NCBI GenBank assembly: GCA_003117195.1
Contig: BDSI01000108.1
Coordinates: forward strand, 194,614 to 258,613
Reading direction: 5' to 3'
Origin: Eudorina sp. 2006-703-Eu-15
Lineage: Eukaryota > Chlorophyta > Chlorophyceae > Chlamydomonadales > Volvocaceae
Length of the DNA stretch: 64,000 bases
The notes below the pieces were generated by a model, which made no database searches, was not told the DNA's origin, and saw only the letters and a list, made by a program, of their open reading frames with translations. Below, one piece after another: positions 46,601-57,458 of this stretch; the stretch's first letter is position 1; each line of letters starts with the position of its first letter. The position numbers were made by a program, and so were the translations under genes.

Positions 46601-48975
46601 GCCGGGGGAGAGTGGGAAGCGGAGAAAGGGCGGAGGGGGAGGAGGGGCCCCGAGGGACGTGGCGGCCAGGGTTATGAGGGCGGGCCCGGGGCAGCGGGAC
46701 GGGGGCGGTACCGTCGGCGCGTTTTTATTTTCGGATAGAGCATGTAGGCAGGCAGGCAGCCAAACCGACAGGTAGGGCGCGGGCGGGGGCGCTCCGCAGG
46801 ACGACACGTGACGAGGTTGCGGAGGTGGGTTCGGCACCATCCGCTAATGAAGGCAGGGCGCAGGCAGGGGCGGGAAGCGGCCCCTTCCCAGGCCTCCGGG
46901 CCCCCCGCCCAACAGCGCCCAACCCTGGCCGAACACACGTGCCTCCAAACTGCCTACGCCCCACGGCTGTTGAGGTAGCTGGGGCTGGCCGTTTACTTCG
47001 GACCCACCAGCCACACCATTACGGTGTTCCGATGCGGGCACCTCCCTGACCACCAGCGGAACCCCGTTACATTCACCCAGCCAACAACCCAAGGCAACCC
47101 ACCACCCCACCCCACCTCATTCGCACGGCAGTACTCCAGCAAGTGCTCCTGTGGGCGAGGGCCCCGCCATCCACCGTCCCCGCCGTCCCCGCCGTCGCCG
47201 TCATCCCCGCCGTCGCCGCCTGCAGCATCGCCCCTGCCCTGCCGTCCTGCCGCCGGTGCTCCGCTCCCACCGCTGCCCACTGCCGCCTCTGCCGCGGCCC
47301 CTTCCGCTTCCGCCGCCTGCGCGGCGCTTCCCGGGTCGCCCCCTCCGTCGCTCCCGGCGCTCTCCGGCCGGTCCCCATCCTCCAGCTCCCTCCCTGGGGG
47401 CGGGCCTTCCCCCGAAGCCCCTGCTGGCTGCTCCGCGGCAGCCGCTTCCGCCTGCTGCGGCTGTTGTCCTCCGGGCTCTCCAGCTGGCGCCTCCGCTCCC
47501 GGTTTCGATTCCCCGCCGGCCCCCTCTTGGTCGCCTTCCTCCTCACGCTGCTGCATTGGTTGCTGCTGCTGTTGCTGGGGGCCCTCCTGCGGCGGGCATG
47601 CAGTCTCAGCTTGCGGCTGCTGGCCCTGCGGCTGCTGGCCCTGCGGCTGCTGGCCCTGCGGCTGCTGGCCCTGCGGCTGCTGACCCTGCGGCTGCTGACC
47701 CTGCGGCTGCTGGCCCTGCGGCTGCTGGCCCTGCGGCTGCTGGCCCTGCGGCTGCTGTTGGCTGCTGGCCGGCGGCGGCGTCATGGCCTCCTGGATGAGG
47801 CTCATCAGCTTTGGGTCCAGCTGCGAGATGCGCCACTCGGGATGCCTGAGGCGGGCCCGGCGGACCGGGGGGCCGGGGGGCCGGGGGAGAGCACTTGAGC
47901 GAGACAGGTTACGGCCCCCATGCAGGGTGTGCCTCCCGCTTCGAAAGTAAGGACAGCACTGGCAGCTGTGCCCCGGACCTGATTGATATTTGACGTGTTC
48001 AGAATCCATGACCAACATCGGTAGGTTTGGCAGGGTCTGGCTCCTACGGCAAACATGGGCTGTGTACGGTGGCCTGGCCCCACCGGTTCTGCCTGCGTCG
48101 GGGTGCGGGTTGAACGCCCTATCGTAAAGAGGTACTTTCCCCTCCACCGTCTCGATGACCTCCCCGAGAGTTCACGAGCGAACATCCACCCCCGTACAGC
48201 AGCTAACACCACCCTCAACGTTTGTCTGTAGGCCTTGGTTGCAACAACGGCGCGGGCTGCACCGCGGCACCGGCCCGGCGTACTTGTTCAGTAGCGCCTT
48301 CAGCTTGGCGAGGAAGGGCGCGATTCCCGCCTCCAGCACCAGGCCGCCCTCCTCGTCCGCGTCAACATTGCCTGTGGGGCCTCCGGATGCGCCATGGTCC
48401 GCCCTTAGAATGGCGTTGACCGGCGGAAAGATGCTGCGCAGCGGGTGCCAAGAGGCGGAAGCCCCAGGGGCGCAGCGGGGCGTCACCGAGTCGGGTCTGA
48501 TGCTCAGGGCGATGTAGAGCCGCACTAAGGCGCCCGTCTGGGGGAACTCCGCCTGCCAGGCGAGGAGCACACGGGGGAGGTACGGGGAGGGAAACCCATC
48601 GACGCCCGAGGATGTGCAAGCCTGTCGCACAAGACGCGTTTGAGTGAAGAACCTGTCCCAGGAATTCGATATTCAGCAAGAGATATTTTGTTAAAGGGAC
48701 ACCTGCAAGGCTAGGGAGAACATGCCGAAGTCCTCATGATCACAACGCTCCCGACAACTGTTTACCTCGATCCAGTGAGTTTTGTTGATTTTGTCGCCTA
48801 TATCGAGCCCAAGGAGCTGCCTGATGGACGATGCTGCTGCCACGACGTGCACATCGCTCTCGTTTGTATGTGCGAATGGAAATGACCAGCCAGATCCATC
48901 TTCATGCTTGATAAGCAATACTTCACCCAACCCAGGGCTAAAAATTGCAGCACCATACTCCCGTGTAGCGGACAT
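43622..48975 (-). CDS. Double dsRNA-binding-motif protein with degenerate Nudix-like N-terminus
   Basis: Ten exons keep phase, high to low: 48975-48703, 48621-48284, 47845-47116, 46591-46451, 46147-45962, 45688-45470, 45248-45005, 44825-44713, 44435-44298 and 43696-43622, giving 818 residues. Residues 1-150 look like a Nudix fold (EYGAAIFSPGLGEVLLIKHE, GSGWSFPF). The Nudix box is replaced by SSIRQLLGLD and lacks the catalytic glutamates, so it is probably inactive. Next come about nine GQQPQ repeats. The first dsRNA-binding motif (about 435-510) has LLEYCRANELPEPCYSLV and HAACQAAALAALLWLEG but no basic helix-two motif. A charged coiled-coil-like helix follows (REMDKKRQRLVAEAAELERL). The second motif (about 746-815) has ALKEFCDRKRWPQPQYSF and a basic RKRAKEAAA. 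A role in double-stranded or structured RNA handling is inferred; the precise family is not known to me. Confidence 0.83.
44134..44292. repeat. GC-rich minisatellite in the last intron
   Basis: Imperfect tandem array of units like CCCCTCCCGGCCCGT across about 160 bases, in the intron before the final exon of the dsRNA-binding protein gene. It ends directly at that intron's 5' splice site. Confidence 0.85.
47611..47757 (-). repeat. 15-base coding minisatellite (GQQPQ repeats)
   Basis: About nine 15-base units encode the pentapeptide GQQPQ within exon three of the dsRNA-binding protein gene. The unit length is a multiple of three, so copy-number changes would keep the frame. Confidence 0.9.
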
Positions 48976-50098
48976 GGGTTCCTAACTTGACGACGCCGGA
49001 GTTATCTTGAGAACTTTAGCTAGCAGAAAAAGCATTTCTGATAAGAGTAAAATATCCAGTTGCTCCTGTTGACCTTTTGATAGCTGGCTGGTCTGTCAAG
49101 CGCTCATATTAAATCTCCGTCTCATCATTAACCTTGGCGCTACAGCCACACTGGGGCATGCCATCTCCCACTGTATTGATGACCTGCACAGAGGGCAAGT
49201 AAGCTTGCCGTACAAGCTATATGACCCATGGGACTTGTCACTGGAGCAGTGTCATCTGAAACTTCCGCCAAGGCGCGAGCTGTCCGAATGGTTCGGGCAT
49301 CATGCAGCGACTGGCGGATTTTTGTTGATGACCTTTCGTGCGCGGCATGAATTGAGACACGTGTGGCGGTAGCCTCCCGGGGAAGGCATCCCTGATCTCT
49401 GCTGGGTGTACGGTCATGGCGACACGAATTTTACGATGGGCACTGGGAAGAGAGGGAACGTTGCCATGCTGAAGGCCAGGGCCCAATGACAGACTTAGGT
49501 GAGTACAAAATAACACGTCTGCTGATTCACCTCGCATAAACTCTTCAATCACCTAACGTAATAGCACGTTGCGCTCCCCGCCCCTGCCCCACCTTGCGAA
49601 CGTGACACAACAGTACCGGGTTGACCATTCATCTTCTTCTCATCGCCGCATACCCCCTTTCCCCCTGTGGCTTTGCCTTCATCTGTCATCCTGCTGTGCG
49701 TTACCTCCAGCCACACATGTCCTGCTTTGCCCCCCACTAGCCCTATTCCTAGTACCCTAGATCAAATTTCCAACGGCCTGTGACGTGCACCTCACAGTAA
49801 CTGCTGTGTTAATCCTGCAGCCATCAAACCCGCTTGCACACCCCTGCGCTGAGACGGCAGCCCACACAGACACGCCTGCGGTCCTCGCACACCGCCCCAT
49901 CACTGCACCTCGTCACAACATCACTCGCCCTCCACGGCCCGCTGCTCAACACAACGGGTCGAACAACAACAACACCCGTGCCTATATACAACCCCCAGGC
50001 TCACATTCGATTGCAAGGCAGACACAGCACGCCATGGTCCCGTCAACGCCTGCGTCGCTTCAAAGAGCAGGAAAAGCAGCTACACGGCGGCGCGGCCA
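48976..50098. other. Intergenic: promoter of dsRNA-binding gene and 3' region of large gene
   Basis: Relatively AT-rich, no supported exon. It should hold the promoter of the minus-strand dsRNA-binding gene near 48976 and the 3' untranslated region of the large minus-strand gene ending at 50099. I found no clear TGTAA signal. Confidence 0.45.
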
Positions 50099-53000
50099 TC
50101 ATGAATGCCCCATATTAGGGCCGTAACGACCGAGCGACGGCTGCGGCAACATGTAGGGCTGCCGCTGAGCTGGTCCGCTAGGCGGCGGCATGGACAGCTG
50201 CTGGTAAGGCAGCAGACCTGCCTCGGTGGCTGGCGACGGGCCACCCACTCCATAAGGACCAGGAGGAAAGGAAGGTGATACGAAGGGCTGCTGCGGCCGC
50301 TGCAGGCCGTAGAAGGGCGGCTGCGGCGCCTGCAGATGGGGGCCCAGTGCCGCCGGGGGTGTGTACTGCAATCCCGACGCAAACAGGCCTTGCGTCGGCA
50401 GCGGTGGCGGAGGCGCGGTCGGCAGCCCCGTGGGCAGCTCGAGGTGCACATGATGTGGGGCCGAAGCCAAGTACTGCTGTTGCTTGGGCAGAACCCCGGC
50501 GGCTGGGTGTGGGTATGCGTAGCCCGGGCCCACCGGGGCAGTGGCCCTGCCACCAAAATGCAGCCCCGGGTGAGACGCCGCCGGGGCGCCGTACCCAGTA
50601 CCAGCGTAATGACCACCTGAAGGGAAGCCCTCGTGTTGCGGTGCCGGAAAGATGGCAGGGCTTGAAACCCCACAGAGCATTAAGCAATCGACTGTGTCGT
50701 CATCCTCAGCGCCGGTCCCATCGACCGCCGCATACATCCGCGGAGGCTGGGCGGGGTCGTACGGCACCGAGTAAGCTGATGACGGCGCCAATGAGTCCGG
50801 CGGACCGTAGAGACCGGCGTACCGCTGCTGCGGCGCTCCAGAAACCGGGACCGGGACCGGCACGGGGACGGGAACCGGTACAGGGACCGGAACCTGCGCG
50901 TGCGCCGGAGGCTGGAAGGGGCTCTGCTCCTCCTGGGACCTGGGGTGCGGCACCTCCTGCTGCGGCACCGGTGGCGCCTGTGTAGATGCCGTCAGTGACG
51001 TCGCGAACTGCAGTGGCGCCGCATGCGGTTGCAATGTTGGTGGCGCCGCCTGGGACTCCTTTTGCACCGCCAAAGGTGGTGCTGGTGGTGCTGGTGGAGG
51101 TACCGCTTCCACAGGGGTGGTGAAATTCAAGTGCGGCGGCCCCGCGTCCCCCACCACCTCCCCGGCCGCCGGTCCATCTTGCCGCGCCGCCGGTCCCACC
51201 GCAGCCACATCCTCGTCAGGTGCATCCGCGTCCTCCTCCTCGTCCCGCGCATACCGCACGTGGGGCGGCACGTATACGCCATTGCGCGACTTAGCGGCCA
51301 TGGAGGCCGCGACCGTCGCCCGGTCGGGGACGGCGGGCTCCGGTTCCAGGTCGAGGCTGTCGGGCAGCTGGGGCATCGGCCGTGAGTCGTGCTCCTGCGC
51401 GGCGCGCTCGCCGTCCGCCGTGGCCGCCTCTCGGGGAGCCGGGGGCCCTCCCCCTGAAGCGGTGTGGCAGCACAGCGGTGCGCGGGAGCTCCATCCCAAG
51501 CCTGATGCGGAGGACTCGGCAGCGCCAGATGGCGGCGGCTGCCGCTTCGGTCGCGGTGGGGGCGGGGCCGGCGCCAGGGCGGACACCGCTGCTCGTCCGC
51601 CGCGCGCTGCTGACTGTTGGAACGGACCAGCCTCAGGCGGCGGTGCCCGCGCCGCTGCGTCGTCCAGGCTGGCTGTCGCCAGCCCCGTGTCCCCTCCCAT
51701 GGGCTCATCCGCCCAGCTGAAGCTGGCGCCTGCCAACGCGTCGGCTGCCGCACCGACAACGCCATCAGCTGAATCCGCCTGCGCTACCGGCACCGTCGAA
51801 CCAGTGGGCGCGTCTGCAGAAGCCGCGGTTGCTGCGGGGCCCGCAGGAGCTCTTCTCTCTCCTTGTCCGTGCAGGTCGGCCTCGGAGAGAGCGGCGAGGA
51901 CGTCGTAGTTTCCCCGGCGGTTGTCGCTACGCAGCTGGCCGGACGACGGCGCACCGGCCGCCGAGTTCTTGGCGCCGCCCGCGAGCCGCTGCAAAGCCTC
52001 CGCCAGCTGCAGCTCGTAGAAGCTGTGGCAGCAACGGCAGCGGGAACCCTCCTGCACACCACCATGACGCGACCACGGGTCTTGACCGGTACATCACCGT
52101 TTCATGAATGGCACCTGATTCGTGTTTTGCAGGCGCCTGACACGTTAGGATGAAAGCCGGTGTGTGTGTGTGTGTGGGGGGGGGGGGCGACCGAGGCGTA
52201 GCGCCGACCGCGCCTACCGTCTGCCCTTTGCAACATGTCCCATGCAGGACCGCAGTCGTGACAAAGACAAAATCTAGTACCCAGCAATGCGGCAAGACCC
52301 TTGCCCCGCACTGCCTAACATGCGAGCGCACCCCCCGGGCCCTGCACTCACCCAGCAGAAGCTCAGGTAAAAGGTCAGGTCCTGGACACAGAGCTGGCGA
52401 ACCCACGAGGGCTCAGGCTTTTCGTCGCCCAGCTCTTCGTCGCTCCCGTCTTCACTCTCCGCGCGGTCCTGTTCGGAGCTACCGGCCTTGCCATCAGGCG
52501 CGACAGACTGGGGCAGCCCCGCGTCCGAGGCGCGGCAACTCCCCGCCGGATCCGATCCGGAGCGCCGGCGCCGAGCCTGCAGGTGAATGCCGCAGTCGGT
52601 GTTAAAAGGAGTGGACGAGAGCCTGCAATGAGGAACCCCTGGAGAAGCGAAGCAGTATTAGTCAAAAGGAAGCAGATTTTGCGATTGCGGCGCTCGCAAG
52701 TCGAATGGCATTGAAGGTCTGTGTCTCGTGCGACTTCGAAAATTCAGAGCGCAACTTAGTGCCCTTTCTGCGGGTCGCTGGTCCCCTCCGCAGACCTGGT
52801 TGCCCTACCTGCGTTTTTTGCGCCTTCGCAGCGCTGCGGAGCTGCTCCGGTATTCCCTGCCGTCCCGGCAGCACCGCACCGTCGCCGCTGATGCTGTCCC
52901 CCGGCACCACCGCCAGGCCGTGCTGCTTCAGCCGTTCGATGATGGCGGGGCAGAGCTCCGCCTCCAGCGGCTTCTTGGCGCAGTACCGGGCCGCGTCGAA

Positions 53001-56000
53001 CACGGGGCCGGACGTGGATCTCCTCTCCCCGAAGTCAAGCTTCCTGTTTGGGCAGCCGGACCAGTGCCATCCTCTGGGTCAACCGACGCCTGCGATGACC
53101 CTCCATGGATTGCCTCATGTTCGTACTGTCAACACGGGCCACCCAGCTGCTTCAAACAAGCGCAGGCGGAATGAGACCTTCTGCCATGAGCGTTGCTGAG
53201 TCCACAAATTCAGGGGTTTTCGCCGCACCCACCTGCAGAAGTGGCCAAATGGGCAGGGGGCGCCACCCTTGCCGCGCCGCGCTGCGGCCCGCTGGGTTGC
53301 CGGACAGCACCAAGGGCTGGTGCACCGCAGAGCCCGAAGTAGCGGCACCAGGTCCGCCGGAATCACCGCCTCATCCCCGCATGAGCCTGCGGCTCGCCGC
53401 GCTTCGGGTCCCTCTGTGTCGCCGTCAACGCTGCACTGCTCTGAGGCCGCGCCACTGGCCCTCCCCGCCCTGGAGGTCCTGGACGTCGCCGACAGCGGCA
53501 GCTTGAACCAGTCCCGCATACCTGCCAGAACCTTTGGCAGGTCGGGTTTGCCCTGCTCGTTCAAGGGCACCAGGGGCAGCCTGGCCAGCCAGTTCGCCCG
53601 ATCGTCACTGGACATAGAGTCGGCCAGCGTCGCATCTTGAGGGTCCCTAAGGCCGAGTCAGCACAGAAAGGGGGTGATCCAAACATTCAGGAGGTGAGTG
53701 CTGCATAAGATCACCTGCCATAAGATCACTGAAATAAGTATTGCGCCAACCCACAAAGCAAGCGCTTTCAGCACAAACACCGCGGGTAGCCAGCACCAGT
53801 GTGGGCTTCAGGGCCACCCCGGGCGCCTTCCGCAACGCGACGAGGTCGGATGCAGGAGTGACGGCCCAACGCGAGACCTATTTATTCACGCCCGGTTGTT
53901 CGCCGTACCAGTTCAGGTTCATTTGCCAAGCCACATTGTCCGAGCTCTGGATGCACGCGTGGACCTCCTCGCGCGGAAGAGACCGCACTTGCAGCACGGG
54001 CCCAACGTTGCCGGCTGCGGGTGCGCCAACTGGGGCCGACCCTGATTCCGATGCCCTGTCCTGTACGGCAGTGTGGGTTCGAGATGACCTTTACTGCAAT
54101 ATGCCAACTGACAAAGGCCACGAGTGCTCTTGCATCATGCTGCCGCAACATCTTCTTGGGCTGCACGTCGCGCGGGTTCCCACACGTAAGCCAATCGGCC
54201 CAGGTGGACATCGCCCCAAACCCATTGCTGCAGCTTGTACATACCCTCAACGCCGCCCTCCCCGGGCCCCGGCTCGAGGTTCACTCGCGGCATCCCCTGG
54301 CGCCGCCGGCCCCTCACCATCTTGAAGATTCGCAGTAGCAACACGTTGCCGTACACCTTGTCGTTCAACACCGCGGACACGGTGGGGTTCAGCAGCGTGC
54401 GGCCCGGTGCTGCGGCCCAGTCGAGCCGCACTGCCACGGCGGCGTAGTTGTGGAACACCATCGCGACGAGCAGGTCGTCTGGGGGTGGTTCAATGGCGGG
54501 GAGGACGGGCGGAGGAGCAGCGCCGTCGCATGAGGTCCATGAGCAGCATCCAGAGCCGTTACTGCGATAAAGGACACGATCGCGCAAACCCGAGGCGGCC
54601 CAGACTGCTGACACAAAACCTACAAAGCAGTACCCGGCTGCGCCAGCTGCGTACCAAAGCCCAACCCCGGACGACACAACTCACCCGCTCCCTCAGGCAG
54701 CTGCTTGCCGCGGGCCTCCAGCCACCAATGCAGGTCGTAGCCATACACATCCCGAAACAGCCTGGGTTCCCGGTGGAACAGCGCGGTGAGGGCGCGCGCC
54801 ACAGCCAGCTCCACACCCTGGCGAATGTGCGACCGCGGCACGATCAGCAGCCTGAATTCAATGGCCACTTAAGACGGCAGTGCAGTACAGTCGTACGAAC
54901 ACCGGCTGCATGCAACACTACGCTGGACGGGCAATGCAGTGCCGTCACACAGAGGACACCCACACGCAGGGCGAATCAACGTCTGTCAGTTGATTTTTGC
55001 ACCCAGTGGATCCCCCACCTTGACATCCGCGAGCGAACCGAATGCCGCATACGGCCGTGGTCGCTGCGGTGGGCGAATAATAGCTGGCGCGCTCTGGGCG
55101 CCAGGCGGCGGTACCGTTGGACGGCCTTGCTTGGGTTGGGCCCCCTGTCCTCCCTGCTGCGCCGGCAGACTCTGCGCTTGGGAATTTGCAGTGGAGTGTC
55201 GTGGCTGCTGCTGCAGCAGCGGTGGCATAACTGGAGCCGACGCCGCCGCCAGGGGCGGCGGCTGAAGATCGTGGGCCTGCTGCTGCCCTGCCCAGAGCTG
55301 CTGTTCATGTTGCTGCAGCAGCATCTGCCGCTGCTGCAGAAGGTGCTGCTGCTGCTGCAGGATGTGGTGCTGCGGGTCGAGGGCCATGTACGGCGTGTAC
55401 GAGTCCGTGCAGGCGAAATACTGCGCGGCGGCGCTGTTGATGCCGTGATCCGCAAAACCTTGCATCGAGGGGAACCCCGGAGGTGCGCCGCGACCGCCAT
55501 GGCCAGCGTACGGCGCTGTCGCTCGAGCCACTGGAGCACCTGCCGCCGAGAGCGTCCCTGCCCTCTGCGCCTGCTGGCCGCCATCGAGGTGGTGCCGCAT
55601 GATGCCGTCCGAACCGGCAGGTGTGAGCTGCGGCGCTGCGGTGTTTGTTGACTGTGGCGTGCTGGGTGGGGGAGGCGATGACTGCTGCTGCTGCTGCTGC
55701 TGCCGCTGCTGCTGAGTAACCTCATGCGAGCTTGCCTTGGCCCCAACCCCCACACCATTGGAGGCAATGTTGTGATTCCTCCCACTTGCGCTTGTGCTGG
55801 CCTGCTGCACGGAGGAGTCAGGTTGAGCCACTCCGCGCGCATGCGACAAGGGGTCGTATTTCACGGGCGCTTGTTCCGGTGGGGTGCTGGGCGTGGCCGG
55901 CGTGGAGTCCGCCGGATGCGAGCCAATGCCGGCAGGGTTCGACCCTTCCGGCGTCCCAACGTAAGGACCCGGCTGCCCCATGCCGCCTGTGGCTCCATCG

Positions 56001-56875
56001 GCTGCAGGTTTTGGGGAGGGGAACCCCGGCGGGCGCCGTGGTGGCTGTCCACCAAGCGCAGTAGTTTCCGCGGCCATTGAAGCCGGAGCGGGCGGTGCCG
56101 CTGCAACGGCGCTCTTCTTCTGCAGCAGCCCCGCTGTTGCCATAGCCACTGCGCTTTCGGCATCACAAATCAGGGACGCCGTAAAGCCGTGGTCTCCAAC
56201 AGCCCTGCTTGCGTTTCCGGTCAACCCGCCACCGCCTCCCTCCGTGGTCTCGTGCCACTCCGTGGCCCCAAGTCGGCGACTTAGATCGCCATCCGGTTGG
56301 TCACCGCGACTTTCGCCACTGCAAATCGAAAGTGGTATCGTGTCTAGGGGAAGATCAACCTTGGGAAGCAAGGTCGCGCCTGTTGGGCACAGGGGGGCCA
56401 CGGTTTTCGTCGAATGGAGCGCATGGTGATGCACAATAAGAATGGGCATAAGGAACAGAGATTTCCGACCCGCAATCCAAAGGCAAGTGCGTGCATGCAT
56501 GAGTGCTAGTCACCGGTCTTGGGTGGATACGACCGAGGGGCGGAAACCGGGCCAGAACCTGACTGGCCGACGCCGAAGCTTGCGATTGTCCCATCTTTAA
56601 TGTTGGTAACAAACCGCTTTCAACGACCGTGCTCGGCTACACGCGCACGGCGTCTTTAAGTACCTACCGGCTGGGGCCCGAAGCTCCTCGACGCTCCTGA
56701 ATGCTGGTACCACTATCGCAGACAAACTCGATGACGCCTTTTTGAGTAACAATGACTGTGTGATGTCGGCGGGTGCGCTAGTGCTGATAATAACACCCCG
56801 GCTTTGAAGTTCCGCGATCTTCGCCTGTGCACGGTCCCCAGGCGCCCCAGAGCGCCCTCCTTTGAAAGGTGCCAT
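50099..56875 (-). CDS. Very large unrecognised protein (one gene, or two adjoining genes)
   Basis: Exons, high to low: 56875-56668, 56379-55003, 54867-54685, 54478-54318, 53946-53890, 53826-53781, 53635-53233, 53043-52809, 52576-52352 and 52051-50099. All phases agree and give 1615 residues. Order: start MAPFKGGRSG; a long Gln/Pro/Ala region with polyglutamine; a globular block (RQGVELAVARALTALF, DVYGYDLHWWLEARGK, LLVAMVFHNYAAVAVRLDW, NVLLLRIFKM); a Cys/His cluster ending CPFGHFCR that recalls the end of a CCCH finger; a Cys pair region (SRCRCCHSFYELQL); then a ~600-residue Pro-rich tail with a VP repeat. If the 63-base intron 53827-53889 is kept, translation stops at 53878 and yields 665 residues; the rest could then start at 53615 (MSSDDRANWL). 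The junction 55003/54867 uses an AAG acceptor and is weak. No family recognised. Confidence 0.65.
50843..50900 (-). repeat. Short coding repeat encoding alternating Val-Pro
   Basis: Six-base-related units (GGGACC/GGAACC variants on the plus strand) encode a run of Pro-Val dipeptides in the Pro-rich tail of the large minus-strand gene. Confidence 0.8.
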
Positions 56876-57264
56876 ACTGACCACAGAGAGGGCTAACGGC
56901 GAATATACTTGTCAGGTTAGGCAGACGATGTTCAGATGTCACAGATTCCATACCGTCTGCGTAATGGGCTACATTGGCACCCCGACACTATCATAATCCA
57001 AAAATATAATGCATCCATGCTCGCATAGACACCTATGCATAAAGGTTGGAAGGCTGGCCTTGGAATAGCTGGTTCTTTCGGTTGTAATGACCTGGATTCT
57101 GACCTCTTCTTGATATGAGGCTAAATATGGTAAACAGCTGTATCGTTTGTTGTGCTCCAAAGCATTTTTTCCTTGTACTGCATGTACAGTTAGGGTTTGA
57201 ATTGCGACAGACGCACTGCAAAATCTTGTATTCAGTCACGCAGGCCGCGCGTCCAACATTCCTG
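56876..57264. promoter_or_regulatory. Probable upstream region of the large minus-strand gene
   Basis: AT-richer than its surroundings and directly upstream of the ATG at 56875, so it should hold that gene's promoter. If the doubtful plus-strand gene beginning near 57265 is real, this 389-base segment is a divergent promoter. No core motif could be assigned. Confidence 0.35.
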
Positions 57265-57458
57265 ATGGATTCGAAACTAGCCTTGGCATCGGCACTGTGA
57301 TGAAGTCAGGAGGCGGGCCCTGGCCTGGTCGTGCTGGTGCGGCACATGAAGTGGTCGGTGGGGGCTTGGAACAGCTGCGAAATGAACAACAGGTAGTTGT
57401 GGTGTAAATTCCAGACCCCGACTATGGGCAACCTGGGTTGTAAATCCACTAATATCCG

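Noticed and set aside
47024..47898. Long plus-strand frames over the GQQPQ repeat
   Set aside because: They are reverse-strand readings of the repeat in the dsRNA-binding gene, consisting of Leu/Arg or Pro/Ala repeats.
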